Shown piece after piece: positions 23,388 through 33,579 of a stretch of DNA of 64,000 nucleotides. Below the pieces are notes generated by a model. It was given only the letters and a program-made list of their open reading frames with translations. It was not told the origin of the DNA and did no database searches. The number at the start of each line of letters is the position of its first letter. Within the stretch, counting starts at the first letter, position 1. Source of the DNA: Raffaelea ambrosiae (taxonomy: Eukaryota > Ascomycota > Sordariomycetes > Ophiostomatales > Ophiostomataceae); assembly GCA_002778195.1 (NCBI GenBank), contig PCDI01000018.1:135283-199282 (forward strand). Reading direction: 5' to 3'. Both the position numbers and the translations under genes were made by a program.

Positions 23388-25344
23388 TCCACTGGCCTCC
23401 ACTGCAAGGTTGCGCCCGTGATCTGCTCCTCATGGCCGCGCTCTGTGTTGCGACTTTGGTGTCGCTCTTCTATCTACGTATGGCGGCTTCGAGTGACTTG
23501 ACGACTCGACTTGCCTTTTTCCACATGGCGTTTGACCGACTTTGTCCACTTGTCCACCAGTCTTATCTCGTCCTCATTTCCCGCCTCGTGCTCTTTCTCT
23601 CTTTCTCTCTACTTTCCTCTTTTCCCCTGCTGGTCTGCCGGCCTGCGTCGTCTACTTTGTACTATGTAGCAGCCACTGCCCGGCCTCACCTCAGCTGGCT
23701 GGTTATCTTCCACCATAACGAGAAAGTTGGGGGCCATTTCTTACCAGCAGTCTGGTTTGACTTTCCCACCCCACTGCGTTGTTGTTGTCCCCATTTTTGC
23801 GAACGAAGACAAATTGGACATTTTAGCAGAGCTCCAGCCAGGGAAGATCAACCAGAAGGGCCTTCTTTCAGCAGTCCTGAAGACCGGGCCACCTGGGCCC
23901 GAACAGCCCACCAGCGCGTCCCCGACTGACTTCCTCCCCAGTCTCGGTGGTGCTGCGGTGCACTGCTCTGTACATAGTACACGTGACAGTAGTTTCCCAC
24001 TGTGATTTTCCCCAACTTTCTCTCCAACATATCCTATCCTGTTGGCCTCGCCTGCGCCTGCTTGTCTATTTTGCGTCCTTTTTTTTTTTCTTCCTTCTTA
24101 CTTCCATCTTGGCATTGTCTTTTTCTTTACTGTTCCGTCTTGCTCCCCTGCTCCTCTGTTCCCCTGCGTTGTTTACTCTGCTACACCGCCTGTGTCCGCT
24201 GTTTTGCATTGGCCCCACCGTTCTCCGCGTCCCGTCGAGGAATTGGGCATTGCATCAGCCAATTGGCAAATCACGACCTCCCAAAATAGCCGCCCAAACT
24301 TCTAAGCGCCCAGCGACTGCCCAAACAGGGTCCCGACAGCAGTAGTGCCTCCGTCATTGACTCTTTTTTTTCTGCGAAGCTGTGGCGAAGTTGGTTCTCA
24401 CCTATCGGACGATGGGCATAGTGAAAAGAAAAGGGGGAGGGGAAATGGGACCTGTGTCGGTCTGATCCCTGTTCTCTCGGTGTTTTGCAGCATCGTCCTT
24501 TCTTTTTTTCTCACACCTAGCTGTGCAAGCCTGCGATCCCAGATGCGGCCACAGGCACCGCAAGCAGGTGTACTCGTAGAATCTATTCTCAGAGTCAAAC
24601 CCACACGGGCCCCCTGTTTTGGCTGTCGTGGCAATCGCCGCCATCTCCATTTGACCCCGGCATATGGGTGAGTCTCGAAGGGCAGGGTGGCATCTGGCAG
24701 GGCCGGGCGCATAGGCGCCCGCCGTGAGAGGGTTTTTCGACACACTCGTTCCCCAAGAGCGGGACGGTGCCGCCAGTCGACTCCTTTCGTACTCCACGCA
24801 TATCCCGTCTATGTCGACACTTCCTTCTGCCCTAGCGATCTGCCTCGAATCTACAGGGTATCCCGACTACCGGGTGGTTCGGGGTACCACTGCGCGGCTA
24901 TCTGCTCTCCCTTCATGATGCCCTCTGTGGCCAATACCCAGCACGCTGGAGCTCATGTCGATGTCCCGTCATGCAGGTACCAGTATGGCCCAGCGAGACG
25001 CCGCCTCGGCTCACTTATCCACACCCCCTTTTTCTGTTGATCCACGACAAAGAAAATGCGGGATTGGATGCTTCGGCCTGGCTGGCACAGAGACTTGGGT
25101 GGTCTTTGGGGTTTGGTCCAGTCAAAGGCCGGGAAATTTGGCCAATGGGCAAAAAAAACGAGCCTGACTCGCAGCTTCTGAACTCCAAGTGAGTCCCTAT
25201 TTACACGCCCCTCCTCCCCCCTTTTCCCTTCTAAAAAAAGATATCAAACGGCCAATCAGCCTGCCTGTTTCCAGACAATGGTTCTGCTATCCGGCGTTCA
25301 GTTAAGAAATACTAGTCTCCAGTGTCAATACCAATACGTGATGA

Positions 25345-25376
25345 AGCCCGCAGATGGCCCGCAGATGGCCCGCAGT
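25345..25376. repeat. 11-bp tandem repeat (gcccgcagatg, about 2.7 units)
   Basis: Two full copies and a partial copy in direct register. Confidence 0.8.
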
Positions 25377-26981
25377 GAGGTCTCTGTTGTTGACGCCCGA
25401 ACTAACCATCGCACGCACTCTACCTGCACCCCCTTTCCTGATGGTAGCACTGCACAGTCGGGATAATGGGGATCTCTACGGACGTCAATAGTGGCCTGCG
25501 TCATTGGTCCGGCCCAGTGCCCCAGTAACATCCAGACTGTTTCTTCGAAACTCCTCCAGTATCTGGCCAATACCAGGCGTAGAAGTCGATGTAGATATTC
25601 ACCCACAAATTGCTGGGCATACAAAAATAGATGCGTGGAGCAATCGCCGCCACGTTCTTCGCGGTCCTATTTTAAAACCCCAACATCAGCAAACATGTTC
25701 ATATGTACGTTTATTACAACGACACATCCTGGTCTCTGGTCCCTGAAAGAAAAAAGAACTAGCAGATCCGAACAGTCTGCACCGGAAATTCTTTGCCCAG
25801 TAGACTAGACTATTCTCTCTGTCGGTGTCGTTGTTTAGGCGCTTACCCTGTTTGTCAGAGTGTGACCCTGGAGCGAAAACAGAAACATTACACGCCCCTG
25901 AACAGCATGTGTTGTTCCTTTTGTTTTTATTTGATTGTCCAGAAATCTAATTTCGTTATTGGCGCAAACAAGCTGGGACAGCTTGCTCCAAACAAAGCAT
26001 CTTTGCGACATGTTGTTTTGAGTCTGCATGGTGGCCGTACCCCTTTTCATCTCGCGTCGTAATCGCTCTGTATGATATCAAACAGACCGACCTGGCACAC
26101 CGTTTCGGCAGGGGATATGTCCCATCATAACTGATCAAGACCGATTGGCCTTGAAGTAAATCACGGCTGGCCTCTTCTCATGCGGCCACTTCCCAAAATA
26201 AGAGTCACAGGGGAGATCGACGTGCAGCTGTTTCGTCCCCCCCCCTGCGTTCGGAAGACAGATGAAAAGGATAGTCCCGCTACTGTTTTTAGCAACGACC
26301 TCGATGTTCGTCTTGTTTGCGGTTCTTAATATAGATTTTGATATGTTGTTATTGGGACTTCTGTTGATTTTGTTGTTGTTGGCTTCCCTAGCCGGCCGCC
26401 TTGCCTGCGGCCGGTAAGGAGACTGCACCTCCCCACTCACCTCAACGTTTGATGAGTCTGGACGGGGGGTGTTGTCACCTGCAATCAGAAACATTCGGCA
26501 CAGTGACGTCAACAGAACTGGGTTAAACGCCGCGCTGGATCTGACAAGACGAGATACTCCAAAACGTAGGAACACGGAAGAACAAGGGAGGGAAGACGAG
26601 ACGAAGGGCAGACGGCGCATCCGCGTTGTGTGCGAAGTGGATATTGGCAACCAAGGTGACGGCGTGAGAAAAGATGCTTTCAGACCCTGGAGGCCTTGCA
26701 ATTGGCCGCAACTATGCTGTGGCAAACATAGAGTAAGAGCCAATGAAAGAGGAGGGGGCAGAGACGGAGACGAGACTCCCCAGTCATCACAGCATCTGTT
26801 GTGAGAACCAAGACGCGATCAAAGGTGGAATAGGTAGCTTCGTTAAGCCAATCGACATGCACAAAGATAATAATTCACAGCAGAAGCAATTCAGAGGGTG
26901 AGAACGTATCGTGAAATAACTAGGAGTAACAAAGAAGGCTTCTCAAGAGAGCTCGGTTCCACCGTAAGATAGATGCTTGCT

Positions 26982-29111
26982 TCATTTCTTCTGCCGTTTG
27001 GAGCTCTTGTCACTTGATGCGCTCAGCACGCTTGCACTACGCTTGTGTGCCGTGCCAGCGTTCAGGGTGCTGTTGCTGCTGCCTTCCGGCCTTGACCTGT
27101 CCTTCGCGTCCTCCTCCTTGGCAGCCGCGGCATCCATGTTCTTGGTCTCCGGGAGATCAGCAGAAGCCTTCGCGTCATCCGCCTCCGCCTTTGCCGCTTC
27201 TGGGCCTAAGCCGGCCGTTGTTTCCGCAGAAGCGCCATCCTCCTGCTGCTTCGATGGTGCTTCTGCATCAGCACAATCTCCTTCAGCCTTGGTCGTAGCG
27301 GCACTCTTCTCCCCTGACGCGGCTACAGCCAGTGACTTGGTATCGCCGGCAGCCACCGCCTTTTTGTTCTCCTTGCCACCCGCTTCGTCAGTGGCTCCGT
27401 CATTCTGGCTGGCTAGTAGCGCAGCCTTGGCCCTGTCTCGCTCTGCCTTCCTCTGCTCTTCGATCTTGATCTCGCCGTCCAGCTTGTCGCTGACCTTGCG
27501 CAAGTCCACGAGCTGCACAACAGAGCTGACCAGCTGCTCAAATTGCGCCGTAACCGAGGCTGTAGGCATGAACAGGCGTGGCGGCATCTCAAGCTCGTTG
27601 AGAATATTAGAAATGCGCAGCTGCTGCTGCCCACTCTTGTGCGTAAAGAGCTTGTTGATCTTTTCGTAGCGGAACGTCGGGCCAGACCCGAGCCTGTCAT
27701 GGTATGAGACACCATATACATCTTGCTCCTGCTCTGTGAGCTTGCGGCGCTCGATTTGAGCTGCACCCTTTTTGTTGTTCTTCCCTGCTGGTGCTGTGGG
27801 CGTGGCTGCGGGCGCCGGAGCAGCGGTCGCGGGTTCTGCTTTATCAGCGCTGGCAGTGACCGACTCGCGACGACTGTGGCCTCCTGTACCGGATGCTGCA
27901 ATGCTCTCACGGCGCCCACCACCTTCGGCAGCACCACCGGCGGCGGCGGTGGCGGCTGCACCTGCAGCGCCGCTGACACCCTCGCCTGCTGCCAGACTCT
28001 TCCTTTTCTTTGATTTGTCGCTGTTGAACACCAGGGTCTGGAGAAGCTGCTGAAGGCCGTTGCTGGTCTTATAATTACTTATGTCTTGGTCCGTGTGGGG
28101 GAAATCGAGCCGGTTGTACAACTCGCGTCGTTCTTCATTCGTCCTATCCACACGAGCCATGATCCTGCGGACTTCCAGCAACAACGCTTCTTCTTCCCGG
28201 ACCTCTTCTCGAGACCGGGTCAAAGCATTACTCACAAACGCCTTGCGAGCCTTCTCTTGTTGAGGCTTGAAATTTGCCATCATACCGTGTAGGTTGTATT
28301 CGGCTTGTGTCATGTACTGCGCTGGCTTCTGCACTGCCATCATCTTGGCTGCGATTTCGTAGTATCGGGCTTTCAGGTCCTCCATTGTCCGCGAAGAGCC
28401 GTCCGTTTGTGAAGCGGCGACGAGTGCAGTGGAGGCCTGTGAGGTACCGTTGCTCGCCCCATTCGTGTTTGTCGTTTTCGAATCACCTGCTGGGTGGTAG
28501 TCATACCGATCCCAGATGAGCGCCCACCGCAGATCAAAATCTTTGACTAGTTCCATCAAATAGTCGGTTTCTTCTTTCGACCAGTCGGCGTTCTTCAGAT
28601 TGGACTCATACTGGTCATCATTGTATTGCGGTAGAGAGATCTTGACGTTGAACTTGGCGAACGCGGAATCTTCAATGCGTTCGCCCACATCTGCGGTCCC
28701 TTCCGCTTCTTCCGAAGCGATTTTTGCAGCATCGCTACCCTCATGCGGCGGGCCTTGTTGGGCGTCTGTTCTACTGGAAGCAAGTTTGCGCCGCCAGTGG
28801 CGTAAGATGAGGGTTTGGTCCTCGCGAGCCGAATTCTTAAATGGTCGCAGCTCCCATCGTGCAGCCGATTTTCGACTGGCTACCCGACGTTTCTTGAATT
28901 GCGACATCATCTGAGGCACGATGGAAATAGGATTGTCGCCGCCTAGGCTCTGGACCTCGCGCGCAAGGCCTTTCAGGTTCGCTCGTGATGCAACCGAGCC
29001 GGCAGCCGATGCTGCTGTCTTTTGCTTCTTGGATGACCTTGGAGTCAAGCTGCTACCACTACCACCATCTTGTGGAAGGTCAAGCACGTCACGAACGTCG
29101 AGAGAGGCCAT
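26982..29111 (-). CDS. swc4: SWR1/NuA4 complex subunit Swc4 (DMAP1 homologue)
   Basis: An intronless 709-residue homologue of yeast Swc4/Eaf2 and animal DMAP1, shared by the SWR1 H2A.Z-exchange and NuA4 acetyltransferase complexes in the nucleus. The N-terminus MASLDVRDVLDLP is the classic family start. It is followed by a Lys/Arg-rich segment, the LRHWRRK motif, and the SANT-like domain (ISLPQYNDDQYE...ADWSKEETDYLMELVKDFDLRWALIWDRYDY, about residues 155-205). A helical coiled-coil region with VRRIMARVDRTNEERRELYNRLD follows, then the C-terminal DMAP1-type region (YGVSYHDRL...LNELEMPPRLFMPT, about 465-515). The tail is Lys/Glu/Ala-rich and ends in a basic SSKRQKK. It shares a divergent promoter with the p24 gene. 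Confidence 0.93.
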   Translation of the reverse strand: MASLDVRDVLDLPQDGGSGSSLTPRSSKKQKTAASAAGSVASRANLKGLAREVQSLGGDNPISIVPQMMSQFKKRRVASRKSAARWELRPFKNSAREDQTLILRHWRRKLASSRTDAQQGPPHEGSDAAKIASEEAEGTADVGERIEDSAFAKFNVKISLPQYNDDQYESNLKNADWSKEETDYLMELVKDFDLRWALIWDRYDYHPAGDSKTTNTNGASNGTSQASTALVAASQTDGSSRTMEDLKARYYEIAAKMMAVQKPAQYMTQAEYNLHGMMANFKPQQEKARKAFVSNALTRSREEVREEEALLLEVRRIMARVDRTNEERRELYNRLDFPHTDQDISNYKTSNGLQQLLQTLVFNSDKSKKRKSLAAGEGVSGAAGAAATAAAGGAAEGGGRRESIAASGTGGHSRRESVTASADKAEPATAAPAPAATPTAPAGKNNKKGAAQIERRKLTEQEQDVYGVSYHDRLGSGPTFRYEKINKLFTHKSGQQQLRISNILNELEMPPRLFMPTASVTAQFEQLVSSVVQLVDLRKVSDKLDGEIKIEEQRKAERDRAKAALLASQNDGATDEAGGKENKKAVAAGDTKSLAVAASGEKSAATTKAEGDCADAEAPSKQQEDGASAETTAGLGPEAAKAEADDAKASADLPETKNMDAAAAKEEDAKDRSRPEGSSNSTLNAGTAHKRSASVLSASSDKSSKRQKK

Positions 29112-29390
29112 GTTGATGTACCTCTAGCCGAGGCAGGCGTCGTTAATGGTTGTTTGGGTTGTAGATGTCTATCGTTAGGATCTCGCGTCAATGGGTGCTT
29201 GACTAGAGAGACGAAGCAGCTCCAGTCCGACTTGGTCTCGAGTGAATATTCGAGCGATACCGCGTAAGTCGTAGGATGGAATCGATAGGAAAAAGTTCGC
29301 CGATGATGCTAGACGCGACGTCGAAGATGCGACATCTACGAAGCGATGCTGTTTTTCTGCTGGACCTCTCGATGAAGGACATGCTATCAC

Positions 29391-29398
29391 CACGTGAT
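29391..29398. promoter_or_regulatory. CACGTGAT element 1
   Basis: First of three identical octamers in the swc4/p24 promoter. Confidence 0.5.
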
Positions 29399-29407
29399 CG
29401 ATAATAC

Positions 29408-29415
29408 CACGTGAT
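29408..29415. promoter_or_regulatory. CACGTGAT element 2
   Basis: 17 bp after the first copy, in the same orientation. Confidence 0.5.
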
Positions 29416-29547
29416 TGGAAAATGGCCGCTGTGATGGCGGTAGCAAGGCAAAGGCAAATCTAATAAGCCCCTAAAGTCCCCCTGAAGACGCCCCTCTTTA
29501 GCGGATAATCCAATCAGTCGCGTCAGTGCGACGCGGGTTCGTGTTTA

Positions 29548-29555
29548 CACGTGAT
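29548..29555. promoter_or_regulatory. CACGTGAT element 3
   Basis: The third copy, reading cacgtgatcacg, so flanked by an extra inverted half (gatcac). Confidence 0.5.
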
Positions 29556-29831
29556 CACGCTACAATAGGGGATGAACACTGGCTTTTTTTGGAACGTGGC
29601 AGCTTGGCTCGCATCTATTGAGCGGAAGAATTTGCGAAGGCAACGAACGATACCGCCAGCTTTTCCATGAAACTATCCCATTTCAAGAGCGCCTTTCTTT
29701 GATTGCCATTACTTTGCCCGGGCGAATTCCGTTGGATTCTTTCTCACACCCTGTTCTGTTGAGGGCTTTGCGACAATTCCTCCCCCCTGACCGAAAACGT
29801 CCAAAAGCTACCAGAAACCGAAACGACGACG

Positions 29832-30737
29832 ATGAAGTCCCTTTTCCCGCTTCTGACGCTGGCTGGCGCAGCCAGCGCTCTGCACCTGTACATCGACGGC
29901 ACACGGCCAAAGTGTTTCTTTGAGGAGCTGCCCAAAGATACGCTGGTAGTAGGCAACTACCAGGCGCAGGAGTGGGACGACCGCAGCAACAGCTGGCAGC
30001 AGCACGACGGCATCAGCATTTATATTTCTGTGGAAGTACGTGAATATGTTTTCTCACCCTAATACCAGCCACACTCTTTCTGCAGGGAAATAGTGAGGGA
30101 GAAAGAAATTAAATGGCCATGCCAATGGATGGAATCGTGCAAATACGGGGAAGCTATGTTACTAACAGGGGGTTTCTGGTCGTCAACTAGGAAACCTTTG
30201 ACAACGACCATCGCATCGTGTCCCAGCGTGGTGGCTCAGGTGGCCGGTTCACCTTCACTGCAACCGATTCCGGCGAGCACAAGATCTGTTTTACACCCAA
30301 CTCTAATAGTGGCCGGCCTAGCTGGCTCTCGGTCGCGAACCATGCACACGGCGGCATCAAGCTTGGCCTGGATCTTGCCATTGGCGAGACCAGTCAGCTG
30401 GAGAGCACCGATAAAAACAAGCTTGAGGATATTGAGGTCCGCGTGCGTGATCTCAACAACCGTCTGGCGGACATTCGGCGTGAGCAAGTATTCCAGCGGG
30501 TACGTTCAAACATCTGGTCGCTTTGATTTATTTAATGTGTGCTCCTTTGTTCTCTTGCGATCCCATTCTAACTCCATTGTGCCCTAGGAACGTGAGGCCG
30601 AATTCCGTGACCAGTCTGAGTCGACCAATGCACGTGTTGTTCGCTGGATCTTCATCCAGCTGATCATTCTTGGCGTCACCTGCGCCTGGCAGCTGTCGCA
30701 CCTGCGGTCGTTCTTCATCAAGCAGAAGCTGACGTAG
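29832..30737 (+). CDS. p24/EMP24-GP25L family cargo receptor (Erp1/p24B-like)
   Basis: A 220-residue type I membrane protein of COPI/COPII vesicles between ER and Golgi. Exons are 29832-30035, 30191-30499 and 30588-30737; introns have gtacgt donors and actag/ccctag acceptors and all junctions are phase 0 (ISVE|ETFDNDHR and VFQR|EREAEF). A signal peptide (residues 1 to about 16) precedes the GOLD domain, with LHLYIDGTRPKCFFEELPKDT at the mature start and the conserved cysteine pair partner in KICF. A coiled-coil segment (EVRVRDLNNRLADIRREQ) leads to a C-terminal membrane span (WIFIQLIILGVTCAWQL). The cytosolic tail SFFIKQKLT has a diphenylalanine and a KXKXX dilysine motif, as expected for COPII exit and COPI retrieval. 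The length fits the family. Confidence 0.93.
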
Positions 30738-31893
30738 ATAATTCACACGACCAGGCTCACATTTCCTGTGTTCTATATGTTTGTGTATCAGAAGAAAGCC
30801 AGTAGCCGAGAGGGTTACGCCGGCTTCTTCTTTTTATTTCCCTGTTTTGGTCATACGGATCGCTTGAGGGGCAACGAGATACAGAGAAAGGGGGAAAAGC
30901 CAACAAATAAAAGCGAAAAACTCACGGACTTGCAAATTTATCGCGAGCCCCGATTTGAACTTGCATGAAGGCGTTTTATTTATGCCTTTTATCCCATTGT
31001 AATGCTAGGACGCCGACTTCTCACCTGAGATGTTTTTTTGCATAACTCTACTACTAAGACATATTCGATTCATTTTTTAGACCTAGTTAGGTCGCACAAT
31101 ACGTCCTTGAGAGACACTTAACGTGAAAAGTACAATCCGTTCTATATTTTCTGGCTTTCTGTCACTTTTTTCCTCTCCAAAAGGAGTGGCAAAATCAACA
31201 TCTCCCCCTCCACAGCTATTAAGAATACGACAACAGAAAGAAGCCAGACCCAATGCAAATGTCCATCGAAAACAAGATGTTACCCAGGCGCCGTGCTGCG
31301 CAAGTGACACAACTGAAACAAAGCTGATCTTGAACTCGTCATTATAGAAGAAACAATCCATCATGCGTTTCCCCTTCCTCCGAGGCACCATTTCCTTCTC
31401 TTTTTTTTTTTTTTCAAATGCGTAATTCTCGCCCAATTCTTAACGACGCCATCTCTAATCGTTCTCTGGCCAGTCGACGCGCTCGTTTGGTGTGCGCACT
31501 TAAAAGGCATAGATAGCAGAAGGTGAGCCAAACGGAAACGAAAAAAAGGGAGCGAAAGTGACACAAGAAGGGCATGTGATCCTGGTGACCGACTGCAACC
31601 GACAAGTAGAAAACAATAATTTCCCAGTAAAGCAAAAACCGTTCGCCAAATCGTTGGATGTATCAATCGACGAATTCCCTGTTGCCACAGACAAATCAAC
31701 GCAGCACTAGACAATAATCGCTAGCAGAACTTGTGCTGGAGGGTGGACAGAGGAATGGCATGTGACAACCCGTATGTTACAGGATAATGAAATGAGGCAA
31801 AGGAAAACAAGAGATAGAAGAAAGAGAGAAAAAAGAAACAGAACAATGCACAGCCGTTTAGTAGATGGCGTCGGAAGGATGGGGCTAAGACGC
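30738..31893. other. Convergent intergenic region, no gene seen
   Basis: AT-rich sequence between the stops of the p24 gene and the casein kinase gene, with long T/A runs (31068-31080, 31400-31412). Small ORFs have no recognisable features. Confidence 0.55.
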
Positions 31894-33579
31894 CTAGCCG
31901 CAGCACAGCATCTTCATGAACTTCTGCATGCCAGTGGGCTGGGGTTCGGAGGAACGACCATTCTGGACAGTGGTCTGCTGCTGCTGCTGCTGCTGCATAT
32001 TATGTTGGCTGTGCATGGGCCGTGGAAGGTTCTGAGAACTGTTCTGGAATTGTGCCTGCGTTGAACCCGTCGGCGTCGCCATGTCCCGAAGACCCCCGAC
32101 TCCGCTGCCCCTCGGTGCCAATGCGGCGCCGGGGGCGTTTTGCCGATCTTTCCTGGGGTTCTGCTTGATCGGCGAAGGAGGCGGGGGCTGGGCGGCGTTT
32201 AAACGGTCGACAGTCAGCCGAGTGCGCGGGTCGCTCTGGTGTGGGGTGCCGGCGCCGCCCCGAGAGTTGGCATGTAACTCCATGTTGGACGGACCCGGGC
32301 GTTGGTTTGGGTTGTGCAGACGGTCCCAGTCAGTTTTCTTGGAAGATTCCTTTCCGATCTTCAGCCAGTCGTATTCGCCATCCTCGACACCACCGGCCTC
32401 CTTGAGGGCCTGTGTGAAGAGGTCGCGCAGGTAGTCGTAATCGGGGGTATCCTCAAAGCCAAGGTTGCGCACATAGGTGAGATATTTCTCAAATTGGACG
32501 GGAAAACCTTCACACAGCTCCTTGATGGCAGTGGTTTGCTTCTTCTCGCCAATCTTCTCGTACTTCTGCTTGTTTGTAGCTGCCTTGAGGCCCTGCCATG
32601 GCAGGCCGCCACGGAGGAAGTACATGAACACGTGGCCTAGGGCCTCGAGGTCGTCACGGCGAGACTGCTCACGGCCGAGGTGGGTGTTGATACTCATGTA
32701 ACGTGCAGTGCCGGACAGCGACTTCCTCTCACGATAGGGAATGTGCTGCTTGGTCTTCGGATCACGGTATTGTTTGGCCATGCCAAAATCGACAACGTGT
32801 ATGACATTGGCAGATTTGGTGCCAGGGCGGCCGATAAGGAAGTTGTCGGGTTTGATGTCGCGGTAGATAAGGTTCTTCTCGTGGATCGTTTGCACCCGGG
32901 ACAACTGTGGCGTGTTAGAAATGGTAACAACGCAAGGCAGTGGAAAGGCAATAAACAGGGACACAAGCTTTCGGGTTAGGCACACCATTTGCTTCGCAAC
33001 CATGACCACGGTCTTGATGGTAAACCGCCGGTTGCAGTGATCGAACAGGTCCTCCAGCGAAGGGCCAAGTAGGTCGATGACTAGAATGTTATGGAGGCCC
33101 TCCTGGCCAAAATAGTACACGTTCGGGATGCCAGCTAAACAAAAAAAAAGGGAGACTTAAGTTAGCTCGATCTTCCTAGATCGGCAGAATATGCTTGCGA
33201 TTGACTTCGTGATTGACAGTCGAGCGACAACAATCGGGATTAAGGTCAGGATAGTACGAGGTACTCACGGCAGCCGACGAGGATCTTATAGGTTCGGTAT
33301 TCATCGCGGAGCTGGGGGGCATCGCTCTTTCGTGGTTCCTATTGATAGTGAGTATGGAGAGAAAGTACATGATGAAACATGGCGATGAAATTGAGAATGG
33401 TGCAGAGAATCAGTTGACGATGGAAGCACAAGAGAGGACCAAAGACTCACGAATTTGATGGCGACCTGCTGGTTATTCAGAAGATTGGTGCCTTCGAAAA
33501 TGACGCCAAACGAGCCCTCTCCGATCTTCTTCCCGACGCGATAGTGCACACCGACCACGTTTGATGACGATGAAGCCAT
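31894..33579 (-). CDS. Casein kinase I, Yck/gamma type
   Basis: A serine/threonine kinase of the membrane-associated CK1 branch. Four exons: 33579-33451, 33338-33269, 33134-32986 and 32904-31894 (452 aa). Junctions read VAIKF|EPRKS, LVGC|PGIPNVYYFG and AKQM|LSRVQ. The kinase domain has the glycine loop IGEGSFG (19-25), lysine K42, catalytic loop YRDIKPDN, HVVDFGMAK and the CK1-specific SLSGTARYMSINTHLG. The tail is Pro/Gln-rich with a short polyQ. It ends MLCCG: a dicysteine near the C-terminus, as in palmitoylated Yck kinases, but followed by a terminal Gly. Fungal Yck homologues act at plasma membrane and vacuole in nutrient signalling and endocytosis. The 5' flank is a long CT-rich leader. 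Confidence 0.93.

Larger units (their letters stand above)
16101..26981. other. Gene-empty region, distal part of a 12.8 kb intergenic gap
   Basis: From the start of the Zn2Cys6-acetyltransferase gene (14183) to the stop of swc4 (26982) I find no ORF with family features, good start context or plausible splice-joined coding. Open frames that occur, such as 22709-23929 plus and 26135-26743 minus, look compositional. The region holds homopolymer and trinucleotide tracts (16844-16915), three short tandem repeats, and many copies of the words TACTCGTA/TACGAGTA and ACTATGTA/TACATAGT between about 17750 and 24580. It could host long non-coding transcripts or distal regulatory sequence. Confidence 0.5.
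29112..29831. promoter_or_regulatory. Divergent promoter between swc4 and the p24 gene
   Basis: A 720-bp region between outward-facing starts. It contains three CACGTGAT elements (29391-29398, 29408-29415, 29548-29555), a CCAATCAG box (29510-29517) and several CCCCT stress-type pentamers between 29467 and 29496. Confidence 0.6.

Noticed and set aside
22709..23929. 406-codon plus-strand ORF in the gene-empty gap
   Set aside because: Its sequence is compositional, runs through a 10-bp tandem repeat, has no domain or credible start context, and is interrupted by nothing only because of base composition.
26135..26743. 202-codon minus-strand ORF just downstream of swc4
   Set aside because: No recognisable motif, Ser/Pro/Asn-rich, no splice pattern that would extend it. 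Cannot be excluded as an orphan gene, but not supportable.
30930..30975. Sequence gagccccgatttgaac resembling a tRNA T-arm
   Set aside because: No matching acceptor stem, D-arm or A-box at a suitable distance on either strand.
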